A stretch of DNA of 64,000 bases from positions 62,001 through 126,000 of the forward strand of contig OZ241896.1 of the NCBI GenBank assembly GCA_965203565.1, written 5' to 3'. A program made the translations under genes and the position numbers. Positions 45,850-53,493 of this stretch are shown in pieces; the stretch's first letter is position 1; the number at the start of each line of letters is the position of its first letter. The stretch comes from JAAXGX01 sp965203565 (lineage in GTDB: Bacteria; Acidobacteriota; Vicinamibacteria; Vicinamibacterales; UBA8438). Below the pieces are notes generated by a model. That model saw nothing but the letters and a program-made list of their open reading frames with translations. It was not told the DNA's origin and did not search any database.

Positions 45850-47342
45850 ATCCCCCCGAGGACCGTGTGGAGCATGTCGATCACCAGCCGGGGATAGAGT
45901 CCCAGCGCGACTGACAGCGCCGCCACGGCCAGGAGCGGCGCGGTCATCGTCCAGCTCGGGTCCGAGATTTCCCGGTCCCGGAGCGCGGGGCTCAGCGGGC
46001 CGAAGAAGATCCGCCGGGCCGCCCCGAACGAGTACGCCACCGTCAGCAGCACCGCAACCACGCCGCCGATCGCGATCGCGAGGCCGAACGGCGCGCCGAG
46101 CAGCGCGCGCTCGAACACTCCGGTGAACAGGATCCACTCGGCCGCGAAGCTGCTGAACGGGGGGAACCCGGACAGCATCATGCAGCCGATCACCCACAGG
46201 GCCGCGGTCAGCGGCATCTTCTGCGCCAGCCCGCCGAGCTGGCGCATGTCCCGGATGCCGGTCGCGTAGACGACGATCCCGGCCGTGGAGAACAGCAGCG
46301 TCTTCCCCATGACGTGGCTGAGGAAGAAGAACATTCCCCCCTCGACCCCCGCGGCCGTCATCGCCCCGAGGCCGAGGACCGAGTACGCGATCTGGCTGAT
46401 CGTGGAGCAGGCGGCGAGCCGCTTGACGTCGGTCTGCGCCATCGTGACCAGCGCCCCGTACACCATCGTGACCAGCGCCAGCGCCATCAGCGGCGTCCCG
46501 AACGGCCGGAAATCGCCGCCGAGCGGGATGACGAGGACGCGGACCACGACGTACAGCGCCAGGTTGGCGTAGACGGCGAGGAGCCCGGCGATGCAGGTCG
46601 GGTGCTCCGCATGGACCCACGGCATCCAGACGTGAAACGGTACGAGGGCCAGCTTCATCATCAGGCCGACCAGGAACAGCCCGATCGCCGCCGTCGTCAG
46701 CGGGCCGCCCGCCATCCGGCGCAGGTCGGCGATCTCCAGGCTCCCGACTTCGCTGTAGGCGATCAGCGCGGCGGCGAGGAAGAGGAGCGCGCCGGCGATC
46801 CCCCACGACAGGCTGATCATCGCCACGCGCACGCGCTCCCGATAGCCGAAGTACGCCATCAGGAAGAAGAGGGCGAGGGTCAGCAGCTCCAGGAAGAAGT
46901 AGAGCGAGACGAGGTTGGTGCTGAGGATCGTGCCGATGAACCCGGCCGGAAACAGCGGGAACAGGTAGAAGAACCGCGCCTGGTGCGCCGCGCGCGCCGC
47001 CTCGGTTTCGGCGCCGTACAGCGCCTCGACCCGGTGCTCGACGTACCGGATGGAGTAGACGGCCAGCGCCGTGCAGAGGACGCAGACGACCACGAGCGTC
47101 GGCAGCGCGAGGCCGTCCGCCAGCAGGCCGAGCCGGACGCCGGGCGCGATGCGCAGGTGCTCTTCGGCGATCGCCGCGCCGCCGCGGACCTCGATCGCCG
47201 CCGCGGCCGCCAGGCCGGTGGCGTACAGCAGCGCGCCCGCCACGATCCAGCCGGCTCGCCGGCCGACCCGCCGCCGGGCGGCGAAGACCACCGCCGCCGC
47301 CGCCATCGGCGTCACGAGGATCTGAAGCAGAACCCCCGGCAT
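45846..47342 (-). CDS. proton/Na+ antiporter-like subunit, NuoM/NuoN type
   Basis: This 498-residue membrane protein has about fourteen hydrophobic segments and the proton_antipo_M pattern. FFLELLTLALFFLMAYFGYR keeps the key TM5 Glu; LALVPFHVWMPWVHAEHPT and AACSTISQIAYSVLGLG follow. It should conduct protons or sodium as the distal subunit of the antiporter complex encoded upstream. The ATG at 47342 is chosen over a longer frame to 47381 that overlaps the previous gene. It is the last gene of the operon, 16 bases after the NuoL-like gene. Confidence 0.88.
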   Translation of the reverse strand: MPGVLLQILVTPMAAAAVVFAARRRVGRRAGWIVAGALLYATGLAAAAAIEVRGGAAIAEEHLRIAPGVRLGLLADGLALPTLVVVCVLCTALAVYSIRYVEHRVEALYGAETEAARAAHQARFFYLFPLFPAGFIGTILSTNLVSLYFFLELLTLALFFLMAYFGYRERVRVAMISLSWGIAGALLFLAAALIAYSEVGSLEIADLRRMAGGPLTTAAIGLFLVGLMMKLALVPFHVWMPWVHAEHPTCIAGLLAVYANLALYVVVRVLVIPLGGDFRPFGTPLMALALVTMVYGALVTMAQTDVKRLAACSTISQIAYSVLGLGAMTAAGVEGGMFFFLSHVMGKTLLFSTAGIVVYATGIRDMRQLGGLAQKMPLTAALWVIGCMMLSGFPPFSSFAAEWILFTGVFERALLGAPFGLAIAIGGVVAVLLTVAYSFGAARRIFFGPLSPALRDREISDPSWTMTAPLLAVAALSVALGLYPRLVIDMLHTVLGGI

Positions 47343-47358
47343 CGTCGTCCCGCCGCTC

Positions 47359-49425
47359 CTATCGTCCCCCGTCCGGGCCAAGGAGCAGCGCCGCCAGCAG
47401 CAGCGCGAGGAAGACCAGCACGTACCCCATGTTCCCGGCGAGCGCGTCGGTCTCGGTGCGGAGCCGGCGCAGCAGCCCCGCCGTTCCGTCGACGAACGCC
47501 TGCGGCAGCCGGCGGTTGACGAGCCGGTCGAACCGGTCCTCGACGTCGTGCGCGGCCCACCGCGCGAGGCGCTGCGTCCCGTCGACGAACGCGCGCCGGT
47601 AGAACGCGTCGATTCCCCACCGGCGCCAGAAGAACAGCCGCAGCGCCTCGGCCGGCCGGTACGCTTCGAGCAGCGCCGCCGGCGACGCCTTGCGCGCGCC
47701 GTACAGGACCCAGGCCGGCGCCGCTCCCGCCAGGATGCAGAGCAGGGCGAGCGTCGAGACCGCCGCGTGGGACAGGCCGCCGTCCGCCGCGCCGCCGTCC
47801 GCGAGCAGGGTCCCCGCGGGCAGCGCCGCCGTCAGGCCGGCTTCCACCCCGTGGCGAACGCCGGCCTCCAGCCACGGTCCGCCGAGACCGGCCAGGATCG
47901 TCGCCAGGGCCAGTCCGCCCGCCGCCGCGCGCATCGCGGCGCTGCCGTCGCCGGCGTCTCCTCCGTGTCCGCCGCGCTCCCCGTGCGCCGCCGGCTCGCC
48001 CCGCGGCGGGCCGAGGAACACCAGTCCGATGCACCGGACGGTGTAGAACGCCGTGAGGACGACGGTGACGAGCGCCAGCGCGAAGAGCGGCAGGCTGGCG
48101 CCGGCGGCGGCCAGCAGCACGGCGTCCTTGCTCCAGAATCCCGGCAGCGGCGGCAGGCCGACCAGCGCCGCCGCGGCGACCAGCGTACAGATCCACGTAA
48201 GCGGCAGGCGTCGCCGCGCGTCGCCCATCTCGTGGACGTAGATCGATCCGACGGCGTGGATGATCGTGCCGGCGCAGAGGAACAGGCACGCCTTGAACAG
48301 GGCGTGGCTGACCAGGTGCAGCAGCCCCGCCGCGTACCCGTCGATCAGGAGCCCCGGAGCCAGCCCGGCGACGCCGAGTCCGAGCATCATGTAGCCGATC
48401 TGGCTCACCGTGGAACAGGCCAGCACCTTCTTGAGCTCCAGCGCCACCATCCCCTGCGTGGCGGCCAGCAGCGCGGTGAACGCCCCCGTCCACGCCGCGA
48501 CGTGGAAGAACCACGCGGCCGACTCGATCTCCAGAACCCAGCGGCCGACGTAGAACAGCGGCGCCAGCCGCGCGACGAGGTACACCCCGCTCTTGACCAT
48601 CGTCGCCGCGTGGATGAGCGCCGACACCGGCCCGGGCCCGGCCATCGCCTCGGGCAGCCACTCGTGCAGCGGGAACTGCGCCGACTTGCCGATAGGGCCC
48701 GCGAGCAGCAGCACGCAGACGAGCGCCATCATGCCGGGCGCGGCGCCCAGCGCCGGCAGCCACGCCGGGGCGGTCTCGTACAGCTCGAGGAAGTTCAGCG
48801 TCCCGGCGTGGAAGTACAGGATCAGGATGCCGCCCATCATCAGCATGTCGCCGAAGCCGGTGACGACCAGCGCCTTGAGGCCGGCCTGCGAGGGCGTCAC
48901 GAACGGGTCGGGCGGCGGCCCGCCGATCCAGTGCGCGCGCTGGTCCCGGTAGTAGTACCCGATCAGGCCGTAGCTGCAGACGCCGACCAGCTTCCAGCCG
49001 ACGAACAGCAGCAGCAGGTTGCTCGACAGCACCAGCAGCAGCATGCTGCCGACGAATCCGTTCATCCAGGCCCAGAACCGGGCGCGCGCCGGGTCGTCCC
49101 GCATGTAGCCGAGGCAGTAGACCATGATGACCGCGCTCACCACGGCGACCACGTTCGCCAGCACGATGCCGAGCGGGTCGATCAGGACGCCGAACCCGAT
49201 GGCCGCCGGCGCTTCCAGCCAGACGAACCGGCTCTCGACCGGCAGCGCCTCGGGCGCGCCCAGCAGGGCGAGCAGCCGCAGCGCGGCGCCCGCCGCAACG
49301 AACGAGCAGCCGACCGCCGCGGCGCCGCACGCCCGGAGCGAGACGCGGCCGAGCAGCGGCGCCGCCGCCGCGCCGGCGAGCGGCGCGGCGATGGCGATCC
49401 AGGCGGCGGCCGCGGCGTCGATCAT
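47359..49425 (-). CDS. NuoL/MrpA-like antiporter subunit with altered TM5 residue
   Basis: This 688-residue protein shows the NuoL pattern: IDPLGIVLANVVAVVSAVIM, then GKSAQFPLHEWLPEAMAG, SALIHAATMVKSGVYLVAR, and KKVLACSTVSQIGYMMLG. A C-terminal extension (about 560-688) ends in a hydrophobic helix like the NuoL lateral arm. The key glutamate of TM5 (Glu144 in E. coli NuoL, WE..VGLCSY) is replaced by Lys145 (GWKLVGVCSY). The lysine in MVKSG resembles MrpA rather than Nuo. The ATG at 49425 overlaps the MnhD-like stop (ATGA). Confidence 0.9.
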   Translation of the reverse strand: MIDAAAAAWIAIAAPLAGAAAAPLLGRVSLRACGAAAVGCSFVAAGAALRLLALLGAPEALPVESRFVWLEAPAAIGFGVLIDPLGIVLANVVAVVSAVIMVYCLGYMRDDPARARFWAWMNGFVGSMLLLVLSSNLLLLFVGWKLVGVCSYGLIGYYYRDQRAHWIGGPPPDPFVTPSQAGLKALVVTGFGDMLMMGGILILYFHAGTLNFLELYETAPAWLPALGAAPGMMALVCVLLLAGPIGKSAQFPLHEWLPEAMAGPGPVSALIHAATMVKSGVYLVARLAPLFYVGRWVLEIESAAWFFHVAAWTGAFTALLAATQGMVALELKKVLACSTVSQIGYMMLGLGVAGLAPGLLIDGYAAGLLHLVSHALFKACLFLCAGTIIHAVGSIYVHEMGDARRRLPLTWICTLVAAAALVGLPPLPGFWSKDAVLLAAAGASLPLFALALVTVVLTAFYTVRCIGLVFLGPPRGEPAAHGERGGHGGDAGDGSAAMRAAAGGLALATILAGLGGPWLEAGVRHGVEAGLTAALPAGTLLADGGAADGGLSHAAVSTLALLCILAGAAPAWVLYGARKASPAALLEAYRPAEALRLFFWRRWGIDAFYRRAFVDGTQRLARWAAHDVEDRFDRLVNRRLPQAFVDGTAGLLRRLRTETDALAGNMGYVLVFLALLLAALLLGPDGGR

Positions 49426-50924
49426 CGGGCGATCCCCGCCGGGAGGACGGCGTCGATGAAGTGCGACACGATCGCGCCGTTGAAGAGGCCGAGCGCCACC
49501 GTCCCCGCCGCCAGGATCAGCGTCGGAGCCAGCATGGTCAGCGGGGCGTCGTGCGGCCGGACGTCGGCCGCCGGGCGCTCGCCGGCCGGGTCGTCCGGCG
49601 GCAGGAACATCTGCCGGACGACGTTCGCGAAGTACGCCAGCGCCAGGACGCTGCTCAGCAGGATGGCCGCCACGAGCGTCCAGCGCCCGGCCTCGACCGC
49701 GCCGAGGATGAGGTACAGCTTGCTGAAGAAGCCGCTGGTCGGCGGGATGCCGATCATCGACAGGGCCGTGACCGCGAAGGCGGCGGCGGTCCACGGCATC
49801 TTCTTCGACAGGTTGCGCAGGTCGCGGATCTCGCGCGCGCCGGTGCGGTGGACGACGGCGCCGGCCGCCAGGAAGAGGCAGCCCTTCATGACGGCGTGGT
49901 TGACGAGGTGCAGCAGCCCGCCGGTCAGGCCGGCGGCGTTGGCCAGGCCGATCCCGGCCGCGACGTAGCCGATCTGGCCGACGGACGAGTAAGCGAGCAT
50001 CCGCTTGAGGTCCGACTGCGCGATCGCCATGACCGCCCCGGCGATCATGCCGGCGGTCCCCATCCACGACAGCAGGGTTGCGGCCGGGACCGTTTCCATC
50101 GCGAAGCGCGGCTCGAAGACGAAGAAAACTATCCGCGCCAGCGCGTAGGCGGCGACCTTGGTCGACGTGGCCGCCACCAGGGCGCTCACGGCGGAGGGGG
50201 CGTCGGCGTACGCGCCGGGCAGCCAGGCGTGCAGCGGGAAGACCGCCATCTTGATCGCCAGCCCGAGCGTCACGAACGCGAACCCGACGCGGACGGCGTT
50301 CGACTCGTGCAGGCCGGGCAGCAATCCGGCCAGATCCGTCATGTTGAGCGACCCGGTGACGCTGTAGAGATACCCGACGCCGAGCAGGTAGAACGCCGCG
50401 CCGACCGTACCGAGGATGAGGTAGCGGAACGCCGAGAAGACCGCCGCGCCCGTGCCGAGCGCGACCAGCGCGTAGCTGGCCAGCGACGAGATCTCGAGGA
50501 AGACGTACAGGTTGAACAGGTCCGCCGTCGCGGCGATTCCGGCCAGGCCGGCCACGAGCAGCAGGTAGAGGCCGTAGAACGACCCCTCCCGTCCGGGCAG
50601 CTCGTCCGGGACGCTTCGTTGCGAGTAGACCGCCACCAGCAGGGCGACGCCCGAGACGAGCAGCAGCATCAGCGCGCCGAGCGCGTCGACCCGGAGCTCG
50701 ATCCCCCACGGCGGCGCCCACCCGCCCGGAAAGTACCGCGCCGGCCCCGCCGTCAGCACGGCGTGCGCCGTGGCGATCGCCGCCGCGCACGCCGCAGCCA
50801 GCGCCGCCGCCGTGAGCGGGAACGCCCACGACCGCCGCCACGACCCGATCACCGGGAGCACGAAGGCGGTCAGGAGCGGGACGGCGACGATCAGGAAGGG
50901 AACGGCCGACTGCCGGATGTTCAT
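49422..50924 (-). CDS. Mrp-type antiporter subunit D (MnhD/MbhH-like)
   Basis: This 500-residue proton_antipo_M protein has DLFNLYVFLEISSLASYALVA (with the TM5 Glu), KMAVFPLHAWLPGAYADAPS, STKVAAYALAR, and RMLAYSSVGQIGYVAAG. These fit MrpD, the antiporter core that exchanges Na+ for H+ or carries protons. It overlaps the MnhC-like gene and the NuoL-like gene by four bases each. Confidence 0.92.
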   Translation of the reverse strand: MNIRQSAVPFLIVAVPLLTAFVLPVIGSWRRSWAFPLTAAALAAACAAAIATAHAVLTAGPARYFPGGWAPPWGIELRVDALGALMLLLVSGVALLVAVYSQRSVPDELPGREGSFYGLYLLLVAGLAGIAATADLFNLYVFLEISSLASYALVALGTGAAVFSAFRYLILGTVGAAFYLLGVGYLYSVTGSLNMTDLAGLLPGLHESNAVRVGFAFVTLGLAIKMAVFPLHAWLPGAYADAPSAVSALVAATSTKVAAYALARIVFFVFEPRFAMETVPAATLLSWMGTAGMIAGAVMAIAQSDLKRMLAYSSVGQIGYVAAGIGLANAAGLTGGLLHLVNHAVMKGCLFLAAGAVVHRTGAREIRDLRNLSKKMPWTAAAFAVTALSMIGIPPTSGFFSKLYLILGAVEAGRWTLVAAILLSSVLALAYFANVVRQMFLPPDDPAGERPAADVRPHDAPLTMLAPTLILAAGTVALGLFNGAIVSHFIDAVLPAGIAR

Positions 50925-51325
50925 CGGGCGTCCGACCGGATGCGGTCCAGGACCTCGTCCTCTTCAATCGTCCCGTACCGCCGGTGGATCCGGAGGAGCA
51001 GCGCGAGCGCCACGCCGGTGACGGCGACGCCCACCACGATCGCCGTCAGCATCAGCACGTGCGGCAGCGGGTTGGCGTAGTCGGCGGCGGCGAGGGCCGC
51101 CGCGACGGGCCCGTGACTCCCCGCGCCGTCGCCGAGGGCGATCGGGATCGTCGCTCCGCGCTTCGCGCCGAGCGAGACGATGAACAGGATGATCGACCAC
51201 TGAAAGACGTTCAGGCCGACCAGCTTCTTGACCAGGTTGTTCTTCGCCGTCATCGCGTGGAAGCCGATCAGCATCAGGACGACGTACGTCGCGACGTTGG
51301 CGTGGCCGATCAGCAGGTCGGTCAT
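50921..51325 (-). CDS. Mrp-type subunit C (MnhC/NuoK-like)
   Basis: This 134-residue protein has three hydrophobic segments, like NuoK. Blocks: KLVGLNVFQWSIILFIVSLG and DYANPLPHVLMLTAIVVGVA, the latter being the MrpC/NuoK signature (PLPHALVLTAIVI type). It ends in a charged tail (EEDEVLDRIRSD). It overlaps the MnhD-like gene by ATGA. Confidence 0.92.
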   Translation of the reverse strand: MTDLLIGHANVATYVVLMLIGFHAMTAKNNLVKKLVGLNVFQWSIILFIVSLGAKRGATIPIALGDGAGSHGPVAAALAAADYANPLPHVLMLTAIVVGVAVTGVALALLLRIHRRYGTIEEDEVLDRIRSDAR

Positions 51326-51332
51326 CCCGGGC

Positions 51333-51746
51333 CTATTCGAACGAGACCAGGTCGTGGAAGATCGAGACCATGGCGGCCATCACCGTGATCCCGACCCCGA
51401 TCTCGACGCCGAGCATGCCGAGGCTCCGCGGCTCGGCGGCCGGCAGCACGCCGTAGTCGAGAAAGTTCGCGCCGAGCAGCAGGCAGAGCAGGCCGACGCC
51501 GGCGTACAGCGCCACGCCCAGGCTGGCGGCGGCGGTTTGCGTCGTCGGCGTGAAGCGCCGCCGCATCGTCTCCGCGCCATGCGCTATCGACACCAGGAGG
51601 AAGCTCGCGCCCAGGATGACGCCCCCCTGGAAGCCGCCGCCGGGACTGGTGTGGCCGTGCACGATGACGTAGAGGCCGAAAAGCTGGATGAACGGCGCGA
51701 GCAGGCGGCAGAAGGTCTTGACGATGACGCTCTGCTGCTCCGGCAT
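51333..51746 (-). CDS. Mrp-type subunit B (MnhB/MbhF-like)
   Basis: This 137-residue membrane protein carries the MnhB signature LFGLYVIVHGHTSPGGGFQG and GVILGASFLLVSIAHG. Its ATG overlaps the TAA of the gene before it (TAATG). It belongs to the sodium-handling half of Mrp complexes. Confidence 0.92.
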   Translation of the reverse strand: MPEQQSVIVKTFCRLLAPFIQLFGLYVIVHGHTSPGGGFQGGVILGASFLLVSIAHGAETMRRRFTPTTQTAAASLGVALYAGVGLLCLLLGANFLDYGVLPAAEPRSLGMLGVEIGVGITVMAAMVSIFHDLVSFE

Positions 51747-52030
51747 TACGGCCTGTCTCCCCCGTCTTGCCTGCGCAGGATCAGCCCGACCGCGAGCGCC
51801 GCCGTGAAGATGACGGTCACCTCGCCCAGCGTGTCGAGGCTGCGGTAGTCGGCCAGCACCGCGGTGACCAGGTTCGGCACGGCCGTCTCCGCCGGCCCCT
51901 GCTCGATGTATCGCGGCGAGACGCGCACGGCCGGCGGCGACGCCGGGTCGCCGGTGGCCGGGACGTCCAGCGATCCGTAGAGCAGCAGCAGCCCGGTCGC
52001 GGCGGTCGCCGCAAGGCGCAGGCGTCTCAA
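51746..52030 (-). CDS. small MbhE-like membrane subunit, TTG start
   Basis: This 94-residue protein has an N-terminal hydrophobic helix (LRLAATAATGLLLLYGSL), a soluble loop, then NLVTAVLADYRSLDTLGEVT and a second helix VIFTAALAVGLIL. The DYRxxDTLGE motif is diagnostic of MbhE and of the matching part of MrpA/MrpB. No ATG or GTG fits; the only start that keeps the operon's overlap pattern is TTG at 52030, overlapping the previous TGA (TTGA). In classical Mrp systems this segment is fused to MrpA. Confidence 0.85.
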   Translation of the reverse strand: MRRLRLAATAATGLLLLYGSLDVPATGDPASPPAVRVSPRYIEQGPAETAVPNLVTAVLADYRSLDTLGEVTVIFTAALAVGLILRRQDGGDRP

Positions 52031-52272
52031 TCTCTGCTCTCCCGCTCCGTCTTGAACACGGCCACCACCAGCAGCACCGTCGTGACCCCCGCGCCGACAG
52101 CCGCTTCCGTGAACGCCACGTCCACGGCGCCCATCGCCAGCCAGAGCAGGCACATGAACAGGCTGAAGGCGGCGAGGAGGATGACCGACGCGAGCAGGTC
52201 CCGGACCGTCACCGCGCCCACCGCGCAGACCACGGCCAGTCCGAGCATCGCGAGATCGAGTTGCCAGATCAT
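52027..52272 (-). CDS. DUF4040 / MbhD-like subunit
   Basis: This 81-residue protein has three hydrophobic segments and the DUF4040 motif AVDVAFTEAAVGAGVTTVLL, as in MbhD and the C-terminal part of MrpA. The conserved Glu in TEAAVG is expected to sit on the ion path. It starts with ATG at 52272 overlapping the MnhG-like stop. Confidence 0.9.
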   Translation of the reverse strand: MIWQLDLAMLGLAVVCAVGAVTVRDLLASVILLAAFSLFMCLLWLAMGAVDVAFTEAAVGAGVTTVLLVVAVFKTERESRD

Positions 52273-52577
52273 CGCGGGCGACGCTCCTCCCGCGTCCACG
52301 CCGGCAGATCGCTCCGGAGGGCCGACCGGGCGATGGCGTGCGTGGCGGTCGGGCTGGTCGCGAACAGGAACACGGCGATCAGCAGGATCTTGACGCTGGC
52401 GAGGCCGAACCCCTGGAGCGCGGCCAGCCCGATCAGGACCAGCAGCGCGCCGAGCGTGTCGCACTTTCCCGCCGCGTGCATGCGCGTGTAGAAGTCGGGG
52501 AAGCGCAGCAGGCCGACCGCGCTCGTGAGGAAGAAGAGCACCCCCAGGCCGACCAGCGCCGCCGCCCCGGCCGTCAT
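52269..52577 (-). CDS. Mrp-type subunit G (MnhG/MbhC-like)
   Basis: This 102-residue protein has three hydrophobic segments and the MnhG signature GLLRFPDFYTRMHAAGKCDT followed by LG. The end region LFATSPTATHAIARSAL also fits. It overlaps its neighbours on both sides by four bases. Confidence 0.92.
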   Translation of the reverse strand: MTAGAAALVGLGVLFFLTSAVGLLRFPDFYTRMHAAGKCDTLGALLVLIGLAALQGFGLASVKILLIAVFLFATSPTATHAIARSALRSDLPAWTREERRPR

Positions 52578-52876
52578 CTGGCGGGACTCCGGGGGGCGGG
52601 GCTCCGGGGGACGACGCCCTTGCGCTCGAAGTACCGCGACAGGGCGAGCACGCCGATGAAGTTGATCAGCGCGTACACGAACGCGACGTCGATGAACAGC
52701 TCCACGCGGCCGAAGAGGAATCCGGTCAGCAGGATGAGGGTTATCGTCTTCGTCCCGGCCACGTTCAGCCCGATGATCCGATCGAGGACGACCGGCCCGG
52801 CGACGACGCGGTAGAGGGCCGGCCCCGCCGCGAACAGGACGGCCAGCGCCGCCGCAAGAAAGAACGTCGGCGTCAC
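52574..52876 (-). CDS. Mrp-type subunit F (MnhF/MbhB-like)
   Basis: This 100-residue protein has three hydrophobic segments, the MnhF block GPVVLDRIIGLNVAGTKTIT, and DVAFVYALINFIGVLALSRY. It overlaps the MnhE-like gene by ATGA. Confidence 0.92.
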   Translation of the reverse strand: MTPTFFLAAALAVLFAAGPALYRVVAGPVVLDRIIGLNVAGTKTITLILLTGFLFGRVELFIDVAFVYALINFIGVLALSRYFERKGVVPRSPAPRSPAR

Positions 52877-53370
52877 GGCTTCGTCCCCGTGTCCGCGCCA
52901 TCGGCCGCCGCCTCGCCGAACATCCGCGCCACGCGGCGCTCCATGGCGCCGCCGCGCAGGTCGTCGGCCGCCTGGTCGGTCAGGGCGTGCACCACGAACT
53001 CGTCGCCGACGACGTCCATCGTCACCGTCCCCGGCGTCAGCGTGATCGAGTTCCCGAGCGTCGTCCGCGCCAGATCGCTTCGCAGACCGGTCCGGAAGCG
53101 GACGATCCGGGGGCGGAGCCCGGCCGGCCGCACCACCAGCCAGGCGACGCGCAGGCTCGCGACGGCCATCTCGGCCAGCAGCCAGGGGACGTACGCGGCG
53201 AACCTCCAGGCGCTGAACCGCGCCCAGGCGTCCAGCAGCAGCAGATCGAACGAGAGCGCCGTCACGAGCGCCGCGCAGACGATGCCGGCGCCCACGTGGA
53301 ACGGATCGAAGTGCCCGGAAAGGATCAGCCAGAACGCCAGCAGGAGAACGAAGACGGCGAGACGCGCCAC
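52873..53370 (-). CDS. Mrp-type subunit E (MnhE/MbhA-like)
   Basis: This 165-residue protein is the first gene of the antiporter operon. It has two or three hydrophobic segments (FVLLLAFWLILSGHFDPFHV; ALSFDLLLL) and the MnhE blocks YVPWLLAEMAVASLRVAWLV and LARTTLGNSITLTPGTVTMD. The C-terminal soluble part is on the cytoplasmic side in relatives. No clear sigma-70 promoter was found in the 120 bases upstream. Confidence 0.92.
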   Translation of the reverse strand: MARLAVFVLLLAFWLILSGHFDPFHVGAGIVCAALVTALSFDLLLLDAWARFSAWRFAAYVPWLLAEMAVASLRVAWLVVRPAGLRPRIVRFRTGLRSDLARTTLGNSITLTPGTVTMDVVGDEFVVHALTDQAADDLRGGAMERRVARMFGEAAADGADTGTKP

Positions 53371-53456
53371 TGACGGAATTCTAACCCGGATTCAATCGCG
53401 CATTGCGGGACCGCGGCGCCTGGTCGATTTCCTGGGCGAACTGGTTGGCCGGACGA

Positions 53457-53477
53457 GCGGGGTTCCACCACGGGCTG
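53457..53477 (+). repeat. TIR-element end fragment after the TonB receptor
   Basis: The 21 bases ending in TTCCACCACGGGCTG match the right end of copy B (one difference) and lie 16 bases from the stop codon of the TonB receptor. Confidence 0.6.
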
Positions 53478-53493
53478 TGAAGGCGTCAATTGG

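Noticed and set aside
45846..53370. Calling the antiporter operon respiratory complex I
   Set aside because: No NuoB, C, D, E, F, G, H or I homologue is present, while MnhE, F, G and B homologues are; the operon is Mrp/Mbh-like.
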